Assembly: GCF_004116265.1 (NCBI RefSeq)
Contig: NZ_QOUX01000042.1
Coordinates: 1-64,000 of the forward strand
Direction of reading: 5' to 3'
DNA: 64,000 nt
Source of the DNA: Anaerobacillus alkaliphilus
GTDB taxonomy: Bacteria; Bacillota; Bacilli; Bacillales; Anaerobacillaceae
Made by a program: the position numbers and the translations under genes. Numbering within the stretch: position 1 is the stretch's first letter; each line of letters opens with the position of its first letter. The notes under the pieces are model-generated. The model made no database searches. It worked only from the letters and a program-made list of their open reading frames with translations, and was not told where the DNA came from. Positions 53,514 through 62,272 of the stretch are shown here, piece after piece.

Positions 53514-53530
53514 GAGATAAAAGAGAACTT

Positions 53531-54715
53531 TTACTCAATATATTCAAATACGGGGTTTGTAATTAACCCGGAACGTCTTATTTTAAGTTTAACGTCTACA
53601 TTAATCTTGGCTCTAGCGAATTCCTGATTCCAATTGTCTTCATTTTTCTTGAAATTTTTATAATCTTGACGTTCCATATCTTCTCCAAAACCAAAGATAT
53701 CAAGCTGGTATTCGTTTTGAAGAACTTCAATTGTTTGTTCAATTTCTCCCTCAAAAGCCTTAGCAATTTTGTTTTCAATGTCCAAATACGTATCCAACAT
53801 AGTAACATCAACAGAACATTGTATTAGATCCATCCGACCTTCGAGGTCAATGTCAATATTAATATGTGGGATATCTTGTTTATAAGCAGCTTTTATCTTT
53901 CTCTTTGAACTAGTAATCCTTGCTGTCATGACCTTGTCGTTTGCACAGGCAGCTGTGATGGAAGTATTGTTTAATTTATCTTGAAGCAGAAGGAAGTTAC
54001 GTATATCTTTGATAGGAAGAGTTCCTTTATACTCTAACTTCTCAAAGATTGCAAGGCCTTCTATTACAACAATTGTATCAATTTCTACTTTTTCCATATT
54101 CTCAAGCCTATTCCCCTTTTCAACTTCCCCTTCTACTTTATACATTGTAAGAACAGGCTCGCGACCGGTAGAGGAAAGTGCTCTTATAAGGTCTTTTAAA
54201 CGATTATCCACATCTCCTCCCCATTCTTGGACCATTGTATCTGCTTGTGTATTAATTTTTAACGAGGAACTACGTTGAATTGGATACGTAACTTTTAACA
54301 CATCATGGGCTTGTACATTATCAACTACTAAAACGTTAAAATCATTTCGGATTTCTCGGTCAGCCTCGAAAAAATCGATAAATTCGAGCATACCTTCTTC
54401 AACAATTTGTTTACTAAAAACCGCAATTCTCATATGTGAATACTTTAACTTACGTGTAAAACCTATGTTCATTTTTCGGGCTAGTTCGCCAACACTATCA
54501 CCTTCTAAAGAAAAAATAATTGACGCTGATTGATCTCCCACATTCTCTGTTTGAAGTGCAGGTGGATTTAATACCTCAACGGTTAATTTATATTTATAGT
54601 TTTCCCCTTTGTCAATGGCGATCCCTGTCACTAGTGATATTTCATTTAGTTCTTCAGAATCCCAGCACCCAGTTAACAAAAGTAATATTGACAATAAAAC
54701 CAAATACCACTTCAA
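53531..54715 (-). CDS. Spore germination lipoprotein, GerC subunit
   Basis: A 394-residue Ger(x)C protein. The lipobox is LLTGC (Cys near 17), followed by the family motif WDSEELNEISLVTGIAIDKG, then three alpha/beta domains. It sits on the outer leaflet of the spore inner membrane as part of a germinant receptor with GerA and GerB. The start is TTG at 54715, overlapping the gerA stop (TTGA). It is the last gene of the operon. Confidence 0.92.
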   Translation of the reverse strand: MKWYLVLLSILLLLTGCWDSEELNEISLVTGIAIDKGENYKYKLTVEVLNPPALQTENVGDQSASIIFSLEGDSVGELARKMNIGFTRKLKYSHMRIAVFSKQIVEEGMLEFIDFFEADREIRNDFNVLVVDNVQAHDVLKVTYPIQRSSSLKINTQADTMVQEWGGDVDNRLKDLIRALSSTGREPVLTMYKVEGEVEKGNRLENMEKVEIDTIVVIEGLAIFEKLEYKGTLPIKDIRNFLLLQDKLNNTSITAACANDKVMTARITSSKRKIKAAYKQDIPHINIDIDLEGRMDLIQCSVDVTMLDTYLDIENKIAKAFEGEIEQTIEVLQNEYQLDIFGFGEDMERQDYKNFKKNEDNWNQEFARAKINVDVKLKIRRSGLITNPVFEYIE

Positions 54716-56298
54716 CTAGCGCCACCTCGTTTTTTCGGAGGTGTTGGAGTATTGTAGTCAGGTTGCTTTGAAGGTTTTTCAGTTTGTAGGTAAGAAGGGC
54801 GTTTCTTTGAAGCCCATGCAGGTACACGTACAAAAATATCGCCATGATCTTGTAGTTTAAAGGGGGCGATTGGTGATAAATAGGGAACACTAAACGAACG
54901 AAGACTAGTTAAATGAGCAACTAGGAAAATCATTCCCAGAAATACTCCATATAAACCTAAGATTGATGCTAGAATAATGTAGCCGAAACGTAGGATCCGT
55001 GTTGAAACTGCAAAAGAATATACAGGTGCTACAAAGCTTGAAATGGCCGTTAAAGCTACAACGATAACCATGATATTGGAAACTATTCCAGCTTCAACAG
55101 CAGCTTGACCGATTACTAAACCGCCTACAATTGAGATCGTTCCACCAACTGCTCGGGGCATTCGGATTCCGGCTTCTCTTAGCACCTCAAACGTAATTTC
55201 CATTAATAAAGCTTCAATCACAGCAGGAAATGGGATTCCTTCTCTTTGTGTAATGATACTAATTAGCAATTGAGTTGGTATCATTTCATGATGAAAGGTG
55301 ATAACGGCAACATAAAATGACGGTAAGAGTAATGCGATCAAAAAAGATAAATATCGTATCATACGTATGAAACTTCCCATTAAAAATGGTTGATAATAGT
55401 CCTCGCTTACTGAGAGGAAATCACTAAATGTAGTGGGTGCTGTTAAAACAAATGGACTGCCATCAACAATAATGGCAAATTTACCCGTTATTAAATGGGA
55501 TGCGATTGTGTCTGGTCTTTCTGTATTGTAGAGTAATGGAAACGGAGTAAATGTTTTATCTACGAGATATTCTTCTAACATCCCAGAATCAAAGATTGCA
55601 TTTGTCTGAATGTCGTTCAATCTCTTTCGGATTTCTTGCAATATTTTTTTATTTATGATTCCATCCATGTAGGCTAGGTAAACACTAGTGGAGGTCTCAC
55701 TCCCAACAGTAAAAGCTTCAAAGCGAAGTGCAGGGTTTTTAATTTTTTTTCTTATTAGACTGAGGTTTACTTGAATATTTTCAATAAATCCTTCTTTAGG
55801 TCCACGGACAATTGTTTGGGTTGTTGGCTCTTCAATCCCCCTATTTTCAAAGGATAGAACTTTTATTGATAAGACAGAAATGAAGCCTTCAATTAATATG
55901 ACTGCCTGTCCATTAATGATATCGTCAATAATCTTTTGCTCTTCCTTGATAAATGTATGCTCTGCCCCAGAAAATGTTTCTTGGCCAAAATCTACCCAAT
56001 CAGACTCAGTAAAAACCTGTTCTTGTTGATTTGCAGCTTCGGTTAAAGGTAGCAAAATCTTGCTAGAAATAACCTGCCAATCAGTAAGTGTGTTTAAATA
56101 AACGAGTAGCCCTTGCTTTTGACCAAATTGGATATTTTCAATAATTAGATCTGCTGTATTACCAAAAGCCTGCTTCAGTTTTTGCTCGATTATTTGTAAG
56201 TCACCGTTAAACTGTTGGTGAAATACTTTTTGTTCTGGCTCATTTTGAAATGGTGAATTTTTAGTTGAGAGAAACTTTTTCATCATTTTTTTTATCAT
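54712..56298 (-). CDS. Spore germination receptor, GerA subunit
   Basis: A 528-residue GerA-family membrane protein. The N-terminal cytoplasmic domain (about 1-280) precedes a membrane half with FPAVIEALLMEITFEVLREA and GIRMPRAVGGTISIVGGLVI, the most conserved segment of the family. The hydrophilic tail is Pro/Lys-rich. ATG at 56298 follows GGAGGGGAG and overlaps the gerB stop by 38 bp. Germinant specificity cannot be read from sequence. Confidence 0.94.
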   Translation of the reverse strand: MIKKMMKKFLSTKNSPFQNEPEQKVFHQQFNGDLQIIEQKLKQAFGNTADLIIENIQFGQKQGLLVYLNTLTDWQVISSKILLPLTEAANQQEQVFTESDWVDFGQETFSGAEHTFIKEEQKIIDDIINGQAVILIEGFISVLSIKVLSFENRGIEEPTTQTIVRGPKEGFIENIQVNLSLIRKKIKNPALRFEAFTVGSETSTSVYLAYMDGIINKKILQEIRKRLNDIQTNAIFDSGMLEEYLVDKTFTPFPLLYNTERPDTIASHLITGKFAIIVDGSPFVLTAPTTFSDFLSVSEDYYQPFLMGSFIRMIRYLSFLIALLLPSFYVAVITFHHEMIPTQLLISIITQREGIPFPAVIEALLMEITFEVLREAGIRMPRAVGGTISIVGGLVIGQAAVEAGIVSNIMVIVVALTAISSFVAPVYSFAVSTRILRFGYIILASILGLYGVFLGMIFLVAHLTSLRSFSVPYLSPIAPFKLQDHGDIFVRVPAWASKKRPSYLQTEKPSKQPDYNTPTPPKKRGGAS

Positions 56299-57406
56299 TG
56301 GACTCCCCTCCTTTTTTACTATGCTTTTTCCAAAAGACTACAATAGCTACTATAGTTGGGATTCCTATTTGAAGTGGCATATGCATGTACATTGGAACGA
56401 ATCTAATTCCCTCTTCAATATGCTCGGCATAGTTAGCCGATATTAAAATTGAAAAAATAGCAATAGATAATCCGAGTGGAATACAGAAATAACGGTAAGG
56501 AACTTGAAAAACATATTCAAGAGCTTTCACCCCACCAAAAAAAAACAAGCTAACTTTAATAAAAATACCTAACATCATGACAAAGATGACAATAGGATCT
56601 ATACGCTCAATAAACTGTGCAAAGGAAATTTCACGAGCCGCATTCAGAAGCGGGAAGGTTGCACGTTCTGCTAACATTGGCCCTAACACCGATAATTTAA
56701 ATATTTTTATGACTGCTAACAGTAAACCAGTAGAGATAACTGCAGCTACGCTTACTTTTGATACGTGTTGAAATTTATGGGTTAAAGCCATAATTGTTGT
56801 GAGAACGATTGCTTCACCAAAAGGGAAACCTATTAGACCAGGAAATAGGGCCTCTATAACTCGTCCAAATCCTTCGGGTAGTATGGGCTGAAGATTTGAG
56901 AATAGAACATCACCCCCTGCTAACAAAAAGATACATGTAGCAACTAGAAATAAGGCGATATAAGGAACGAATGTTTCGGCAATACGACCAATTACTTCAG
57001 GTCCTAGATACACACCATAGATTACGACTAGCATAAAGATAATGCCTAACACTTCAATCGGTGTGGTTGGAAATATTGTTGTTATTAATAACTCAAGAAA
57101 ATCCCTCAGTACACGGCAAGAGATATAAAAAAAATAAATAGCGTACACGATCGTAATTGGCACGGCAATATATCTTCCGAATAGTTGTCCCATAATTTCA
57201 AATAAATTCTTCCCGATATTATATGAGAGGATAAATGAGTATACGAAGATAATACCAGCACCGATAAGACTTGCAATTAAAATTGCAATCCATGCATCTT
57301 GCATCGCCTCTCTTGCTACACCAACAACAACGGCAGAACCAATCTGAAAGATGATAATGAGTATGTATAATTGAAAGAGACTTATTTTTTCAAATTGTGC
57401 TTGCAA
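56261..57406 (-). CDS. Spore germination receptor, GerB subunit (APC-fold permease)
   Basis: A 381-residue protein with about ten TM helices (Spore_permease family), including GLIGFPFGEAIVLTTIMALT. GerB is the likely germinant-binding subunit. The start is TTG at 57406, 3 bp after the D-type gene stop; its GAGGAA ribosome binding site lies in the end of that gene. It is followed by gerA and gerC. Confidence 0.92.
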   Translation of the reverse strand: MQAQFEKISLFQLYILIIIFQIGSAVVVGVAREAMQDAWIAILIASLIGAGIIFVYSFILSYNIGKNLFEIMGQLFGRYIAVPITIVYAIYFFYISCRVLRDFLELLITTIFPTTPIEVLGIIFMLVVIYGVYLGPEVIGRIAETFVPYIALFLVATCIFLLAGGDVLFSNLQPILPEGFGRVIEALFPGLIGFPFGEAIVLTTIMALTHKFQHVSKVSVAAVISTGLLLAVIKIFKLSVLGPMLAERATFPLLNAAREISFAQFIERIDPIVIFVMMLGIFIKVSLFFFGGVKALEYVFQVPYRYFCIPLGLSIAIFSILISANYAEHIEEGIRFVPMYMHMPLQIGIPTIVAIVVFWKKHSKKGGESNDKKNDEKVSLN

Positions 57407-57409
57407 TTG

Positions 57410-57640
57410 TTATTCCTCTTTTCTAAAAAGTGGACCTCTTATCCGGCGGATATCAATAAATATAGCTGAAGCAATCATAAAGATAGTGGCCAAAAACAGA
57501 TATATTTTCCCCATGCTCATATGAATAGTAAAAAGCAGGTAAATGGAAGTGAAAAAGGAGACTTTATACAATATTGTATCGATAGTTATGATCATGATAA
57601 AAAGTAAAACATTAATAATTAGTGTTGCTAGCGTAACCAT
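57410..57640 (-). CDS. Small ger-operon membrane protein (D-type subunit)
   Basis: A 76-residue protein with two long hydrophobic helices and the basic end IDIRRIRGPLFRKEE. It is the first gene of the ger operon, translationally close to gerB. Short two-helix D-type proteins encoded in ger operons modulate germination in Bacillus; that fits here. ATG at 57640 is preferred over GTG at 57649, which is part of the GGGAGTG ribosome binding site. Confidence 0.72.
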   Translation of the reverse strand: MVTLATLIINVLLFIMIITIDTILYKVSFFTSIYLLFTIHMSMGKIYLFLATIFMIASAIFIDIRRIRGPLFRKEE

Positions 57641-57923
57641 AGTTGTCACTCCCAGATAATTACTCTCTTACTTAGAATGTACATATTATGAAGATGTATG
57701 TATTAGTATTGATATTGTTGTTGGTAAGCATTTCAATTTTTTATAGAGAAAGGGTTTTCTTTTTCTATGATTAATGTTATACTAAGGTTAATTATTTTTG
57801 ATCGTTTACAAAATGTTAGATGGATTTCTGTTACAGTTTTCCTCTCAAATGTTTTAAATGAACAAGGATAGTAAAATTAAACAAGTGTGTATAAATAAGG
57901 CACACAAATCAGGAGGAAAACAC

Positions 57924-58124
57924 ATGTTACAAGGTACAGTTAAGTGGTTTAATGCAGAAAAAGGTTTCGGATTTATCGAGCGCGAAGACGGAGACGATGT
58001 ATTCGTTCACTTCTCAGCTATTCAAGGTGAAGGCTTCAAATCTTTAGAAGAAGGCCAAAAAGTAACTTTTGAAATCGTTGAAGGCAACCGTGGTGCACAA
58101 GCTGCTAACGTAAACAAAGCTTAA
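57924..58124 (+). CDS. cspA: Cold-shock protein (CspA family)
   Basis: A 66-residue single cold-shock domain. [20 protein letters not shown] contains RNP1 (KGFGFI), and [10 protein letters not shown] contains RNP2 (VFVHF). It binds single-stranded RNA/DNA and acts as an RNA chaperone. ATG at 57924 follows AGGAGG. The upstream gap since the divergent ger operon (about 280 bp) leaves room for the long structured leader usual for csp genes; no cold box was identified with confidence. Confidence 0.95.
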   Translation: MLQGTVKWFNAEKGFGFIEREDGDDVFVHFSAIQGEGFKSLEEGQKVTFEIVEGNRGAQAANVNKA

Positions 58125-58134
58125 TTAAAATTTA

Positions 58135-58176
58135 AAGACTTTTTTCGGAAGTAATTCCGAAAAAAGTCTTTTTTTG
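58135..58176 (+). terminator. cspA terminator
   Basis: AAAGACTTTTTTCGGAA-GTAA-TTCCGAAAAAAGTCTTT, perfect stem with a T7 tail. Confidence 0.92.
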
Positions 58177-58189
58177 TTTGTTTATTCTA

Positions 58190-58202
58190 GGTGCCTGGCA
58201 CC
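58190..58202. repeat. Short palindrome GGTGCCTGGCACC
   Basis: A 13-bp palindrome between the cspA terminator and the DDAH-like gene stop. The GGTGCCTG core also occurs at 20530 (inside a terminator arm) and 20727. It may be a widespread short intergenic repeat in this genome. Confidence 0.5.
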
Positions 58203-58251
58203 CAAAAAGAACAATTATTAAATATGTCCATTTCAGGAGTACGAAATATCT

Positions 58252-59115
58252 TTATGCTTCCCTAATTAACGGCATTGTACAACAACGAAATGATCCACCG
58301 GATTTGATAATTTCGTTAAAAGGAACCTCAATTACCTCATATCCACGTTTTCGCAACTGCTCATTTACATTGTTATTTGTCGGTAAGCTAATAATTTTTT
58401 TGTCACCGATCGAGAGGATATTAGTACCCAAAGTGAACTGTTCTTCATGAATAACGTCAATGAGATCAAAACGAGAGGCCAACAGGTCTACCTCGTTACC
58501 GGTAAACCCCTCACGATAAATGAGTGCTTCAGTAGGTGAAATAATATTGAAAACACAATCCAAATGTAAGTATTTAGCTTTGAATGGTACCTTAACAATT
58601 TTAAAGTTAGGTAATAAAATACTGAGATGTTCAATGGTGAATTCGTTAGTCCGGTCACTAATCCCAATGTAGAGGGTATCACCGTCAATAATTACATCCC
58701 CACCTTCAATATGATCACTAACGAGATTAAAATATGAAACTTCTTCTCCTTTTAACCAGTCCTTTAAGATTTCCTCTTCACCTTGACGGACTTTATTAGC
58801 CATATCGGCAACAAATACAGTATGTCCGAGTGTAAAACCAATGTCACGGGTAAAAGCTTGCTCTGGAAATTTCTTGGCAGGGGATAATAGTATTACTTCA
58901 ATGCCTTGATCTTCAAGAGTGCGAACAAACTCTCGATGTTGACTCATGGCAGTCTTAATATGAATCCCAACATCTTTAAAATGTTTTTGCGTATCATTTA
59001 TGACACTACGGATTGTCATATGTCTTGGCTCACAAAGAACAACTTTTCTCAACTTACCATATTCATTTATGCAGTAAGACTTCTGTTTTAATTCTTCTAA
59101 CACATTTACTGTCAC
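58252..59115 (-). CDS. Dimethylarginine dimethylaminohydrolase-like/amidinotransferase family (YkgA-like)
   Basis: A 287-residue guanidine-modifying fold. FTRDIGFTLG and HIEGGDVIIDG carry acidic guanidine-binding residues, YLHLDCVFN the catalytic His, and KSGGSFRCCTMPLIREA the C-terminal catalytic Cys. It resembles B. subtilis YkgA. It probably hydrolyses a guanidino compound; whether arginine derivatives are substrates is inferred. The start is GTG at 59115 after GGGGGAAC. Confidence 0.85.
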   Translation of the reverse strand: MTVNVLEELKQKSYCINEYGKLRKVVLCEPRHMTIRSVINDTQKHFKDVGIHIKTAMSQHREFVRTLEDQGIEVILLSPAKKFPEQAFTRDIGFTLGHTVFVADMANKVRQGEEEILKDWLKGEEVSYFNLVSDHIEGGDVIIDGDTLYIGISDRTNEFTIEHLSILLPNFKIVKVPFKAKYLHLDCVFNIISPTEALIYREGFTGNEVDLLASRFDLIDVIHEEQFTLGTNILSIGDKKIISLPTNNNVNEQLRKRGYEVIEVPFNEIIKSGGSFRCCTMPLIREA

Positions 59116-59161
59116 GTATGTTCCCCCTTTCTTTTAACCATTAGCTTTTGCAAAATAAAAA

Positions 59162-59195
59162 TAACAATACTCAGGAAGTATTGTTATGGTGTAGT
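59162..59195 (-). terminator. Terminator of the small basic gene
   Basis: On the minus strand, AACAATACT-TCCTG-AGTATTGTT followed by ATTTTATTTT. Confidence 0.8.
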
Positions 59196-59201
59196 TTACT
59201 A

Positions 59202-59381
59202 TTATGTTCCTTGGCGTTTTCTTTGGTTGTTAATCTTTTTCGTTTGCTGACTTTTCATCGACTGGGTTTGGTTCGTCCAATTTCCTTTACCTTGATTACT
59301 ATTTCCTGCTTTTTTATTAGCAAGCTGTTGCTTGATTGCATCTTGAAGTGATATTTTTTTCTTTTCTGTTTGCTCAGACAT
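59202..59381 (-). CDS. Small Gln/Asn/Lys-rich protein (59 aa)
   Basis: It starts MSEQTEKKKISLQDAIKQQL, then a disordered Asn/Gln/Lys tail ending NNQRKRQGT. ATG at 59381 follows AAAGGAGC. It has a strong ribosome binding site and its own terminator, so it is likely expressed. No family recognised. The composition suggests a nucleic-acid or spore-related small protein, but this is only an impression. Confidence 0.62.
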   Translation of the reverse strand: MSEQTEKKKISLQDAIKQQLANKKAGNSNQGKGNWTNQTQSMKSQQTKKINNQRKRQGT

Positions 59382-59554
59382 GTTTTTGCTCCTTTTCATA
59401 ACCTAAATATAAAAAGATTGTATCATTTATTTTAACATGTTTATAGTTTTTTATTTATAGGCACACATCTTATCTAAACGAACAACGGTCATTTACCCAC
59501 ACGAAGGATAGTCATTTTCATAGGATGACAAGGAAGAGTCCGTGATGGGAGTGG

Positions 59555-60475
59555 ATGACCTTGTTAAAAAATATAAATGTAAATATAATGTTGGCAGTTG
59601 TCGGGATTTTTGCAGTTACAGTTTTTCTATTTATGCTCCAATCTCATTCGGTACCTGTAGACCAGGTAAGTGAGGAAGTAACAGTCGAGGAAAACGGAAA
59701 TGAAGCATCAAAGAGTGAAAATGGAAATCACGATGAGACCGAAACAAACACCAATGATAACGGATCGGAAGAAAATGAAAGCAACGGTTCTGATATAGAA
59801 GAAGCAAATGAAAATACAAACGGTCAAGAGTATTTGTGGGGGTTAGATTCTGCAGATAGGGTTGATCAGAGTTTTTATGATTGCTTTGTAACAAATTTTG
59901 GTGAACCTGTAGCTTTCGGTAGATATTTAGAAACAAAAGATGGGGTATCTTATGGGTTAAGTGAAGAGGAAGTAGCCTTTTTACAGGATAAAGGAATTAA
60001 GATTATTCCGATATATAATCACTTTATTGATGGAACAACCTATGAGAAAGGCGTGCAAGAAGCAGAGACAGCAATAACCTACGCTGAGGCAATTGGAGTG
60101 ACGGAAGGAGTATATATATTCGCTAATGTAGAACCCGAGTATCCGATTGATGCAGATTTTCTCTTGGGCTGGTTTGAGACAATTCAGTCATCACAGTATA
60201 AGCCTGGGGTTTACGGAATTTTTGGTGAAGGAAGGGAATTAACAGCTGCCTTTGAACGTGCGCTAGGAAATAATGAAGCAATTGGCGAGGAGATGGCTGT
60301 TTGGCATAGTTCTGAGCCTTACATTGGAATTACAACGAAAGAGAATAAACCTGAGTTCGCTCCAGATGTTCCTGATTTCGTAAATGTTTCAATATGGCAG
60401 TATGGTATCGATGCTGAAACCTGTAACATTGATACTAATTTAATTAACAGTGAAATTATGGACTCTCTTTGGTAG
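59555..60475 (+). CDS. Membrane-anchored DUF1906-like (glycoside-hydrolase-like) protein
   Basis: A protein of about 306 residues. It has an N-terminal anchor (NVNIMLAVVGIFAVTVFLFM), then an acidic low-complexity linker of Asn/Glu/Ser/Thr (about 40-95), then a TIM-barrel-like domain starting YLWGLDSADRVDQSFY. PVAFGRYLETKDGVS and GIKIIPIYNHF are typical of the Rv2525c/DUF1906 glycoside-hydrolase-like group, which act on or bind the cell wall. ATG at 59555 is close to GGGAGTGG; TTG at 59561 has better spacing. Confidence 0.75.
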   Translation: MTLLKNINVNIMLAVVGIFAVTVFLFMLQSHSVPVDQVSEEVTVEENGNEASKSENGNHDETETNTNDNGSEENESNGSDIEEANENTNGQEYLWGLDSADRVDQSFYDCFVTNFGEPVAFGRYLETKDGVSYGLSEEEVAFLQDKGIKIIPIYNHFIDGTTYEKGVQEAETAITYAEAIGVTEGVYIFANVEPEYPIDADFLLGWFETIQSSQYKPGVYGIFGEGRELTAAFERALGNNEAIGEEMAVWHSSEPYIGITTKENKPEFAPDVPDFVNVSIWQYGIDAETCNIDTNLINSEIMDSLW

Positions 60476-60510
60476 TAAAGTATAGATGAACGTAAAAATA
60501 TGGTAAGGTA

Positions 60511-60873
60511 ATGAAAGGGAGCTACTTATTTGATGCTCCTTATCCATACATAGAGGTACTAGAAAAACAAAAAGGATTGATTACATTGTCTTTAGTTTCT
60601 AAACAATCATTTGTAAAAGTTCTACGAGAGGTAATCGGGATTGAACAAAGATATATTGAAACAGAGTATCAATTGTATTTATATGAGACAAAAATAGTGA
60701 CACCTACGATAACATTTCCGTTATCAAGTATTTTGGATGTATCGTATCGAAAAACAACGGAAAAATACGGTACCCTTTACTTACATACAAATCAAGGTGT
60801 TTTTCCATACAACGTTTGCTCTCATCCTGAGGAGTTTATTACTTCTCTAAAAAGATTAAAAGGTATAGATTAA
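60511..60873 (+). CDS. Hypothetical PH-like domain protein (120 aa)
   Basis: A soluble beta-rich protein: ITFPLSSILDVSYRKTTEKY then GTLYLHTNQGVFPYNVCSHP, a pattern like bacterial PH domains. TAAGG lies very close to the ATG (2 bp), so the start is uncertain. It lies 35 bp after the DUF1906-like gene and may be cotranscribed. Family assignment is tentative. Confidence 0.55.
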   Translation: MKGSYLFDAPYPYIEVLEKQKGLITLSLVSKQSFVKVLREVIGIEQRYIETEYQLYLYETKIVTPTITFPLSSILDVSYRKTTEKYGTLYLHTNQGVFPYNVCSHPEEFITSLKRLKGID

Positions 60874-60980
60874 CCTCTTCAGCTTTAATTACTTTTTACT
60901 GGATTTGTGTTTGGGGTTTGAGATTGGTATTATAAGTGAGATTAATTACCAATAGTTTGTATATGAAAGGAACGATATGA

Positions 60981-62027
60981 ATGAAAGAACTTAAGACGTT
61001 TGGTTGGTATGCAGCAAGAGTTTCCAAATCCTTACCGAAGGAAGCCTTTCAACCTGTTCCAACAAGACTTTTAGGTGGACTAGCTTACTTGTTAATTGTC
61101 ATAGTTACTCTGTTAGCAATTAGTCTCGTTCAACTGCCGCTTATAGTAACAATAATATTAGCGCTAGTATTAGGGTTTAGCTATGCATCAATGGGTTTTC
61201 TAGGTCATGAGATACTGCACGGAACTGTTATTCGCACGCCGTGGTTGCGCAACTTTCTAGGAGCTGTGTTTTTTTGGCCACTATGTACAGGACCACGACT
61301 ATGGCGAAAGTGGCACAATATGGAACATCACGTACATACTCAAGATGAAGAAAAAGACCCAGATGCTTGGCCAACTGCTCCTGAAGTCAGCAAATATCGC
61401 ATTGTTCGTATGGTATATAAATTGCCGTTAGGAGTTCGCTCCTTTTGCGAATTTCTTTTCTTAACAGTCCAGTTTTCGTTGCATTCTTTAAATATGTTTA
61501 AACTATATTTAAAACAATTTCATGTGAAAAATCGTTCAGCGGTTATTTTCCAATTATTATTACCTTGGATCTCGTGGTTCGGCTTATTATTCCTAATTGG
61601 ACCAGAAAAGTGGTTTTATGCATTTTTGTTACCGATATTGATTGCAAATTTTATCGTTATGTCTTATATATCAACTAACCATCGCCTAAATCCTCTTGTA
61701 GAGGTAAACGATCCATTAGCAAACTGTCTTTCGGTAACAGTCCCGAAATGGGTAGATATCTTGCATTTTAATTTCTCATATCATACAGAACACCATTTGT
61801 TTCCGGCGATGAATCCAAAGTATTATCCGTTAGTAAAGGAAGAAATATTGAAGAGATGGCCAGAACGCTATCATCAGATGCCTTTAATCCGTGCGTTAAT
61901 CGTGCTTTGGAGAACGCCAAGAATATATCATGAAAAAAATGAATTGTTAGATCCGCATGGGAATAGGGCATATCAAACATTAGGGAACGGCTTGCATCCT
62001 AAAAAAATTCATTACCGAGATTTATAA
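60981..62027 (+). CDS. Membrane fatty acid desaturase (FADS family)
   Basis: A 348-residue di-iron desaturase. Histidine boxes are HEILH (76-80), HNMEHH (112-117) and HTEHH (about 266), with four TM helices between. It would add a double bond to membrane acyl chains, useful in cold. AAAGGAA precedes the ATG at 60981. The stop TAA abuts the MITE copy 3, so the transcript runs into the element. Confidence 0.92.
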   Translation: MKELKTFGWYAARVSKSLPKEAFQPVPTRLLGGLAYLLIVIVTLLAISLVQLPLIVTIILALVLGFSYASMGFLGHEILHGTVIRTPWLRNFLGAVFFWPLCTGPRLWRKWHNMEHHVHTQDEEKDPDAWPTAPEVSKYRIVRMVYKLPLGVRSFCEFLFLTVQFSLHSLNMFKLYLKQFHVKNRSAVIFQLLLPWISWFGLLFLIGPEKWFYAFLLPILIANFIVMSYISTNHRLNPLVEVNDPLANCLSVTVPKWVDILHFNFSYHTEHHLFPAMNPKYYPLVKEEILKRWPERYHQMPLIRALIVLWRTPRIYHEKNELLDPHGNRAYQTLGNGLHPKKIHYRDL

Positions 62028-62028
62028 A

Positions 62029-62222
62029 AGGCTGTCTTCGCAAAGTTTGTTGCTTTCGTAAAAATCCCAAAAGCCGGATTTTTACACAAAATACTAAGAA
62101 TTCACAACTAAGTTAGTAAGTATTGCTCTTTTCTGACATAATTTATTGGCGGATATTTTCATCTAGGGTATTTTTTCGATTATTTTAGAGTGAAAAAGGC
62201 ACAATGTTTACGAAAAGAGCCT
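62029..62222 (+). mobile_element. MITE-like element, copy 3 (194 bp)
   Basis: AGGCTGTCTTCGCAAAG to CGAAAAGAGCCT, flanked by the 6-bp target duplication TATAAA (62023-62028 and 62223-62228). It lies between the desaturase stop and its terminator, the same kind of position as copy 2. Confidence 0.92.
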
Positions 62223-62225
62223 TAT

Positions 62226-62272
62226 AAAAAAACGCTGACCCCTCTTTTAGAGGATGTCAGCGTTTTTTTATT
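62226..62272. terminator. Bidirectional terminator
   Basis: AAAACGCTGACCCCTC...GAGG(AT)GTCAGCGTTTT with A and T tracts. It serves the desaturase transcript (+) and degV (-) and overlaps the degV stop. Confidence 0.88.

Noticed and set aside
57650-57923. Riboswitch or classic cold box in the cspA leader
   Set aside because: No convincing consensus or conserved fold could be identified by eye.
59460-59554. Possible promoter repeats upstream of the DUF1906-like gene
   Set aside because: Similar short words (GGATAGTCAT, GGATGACA) are too short and irregular to support a site.
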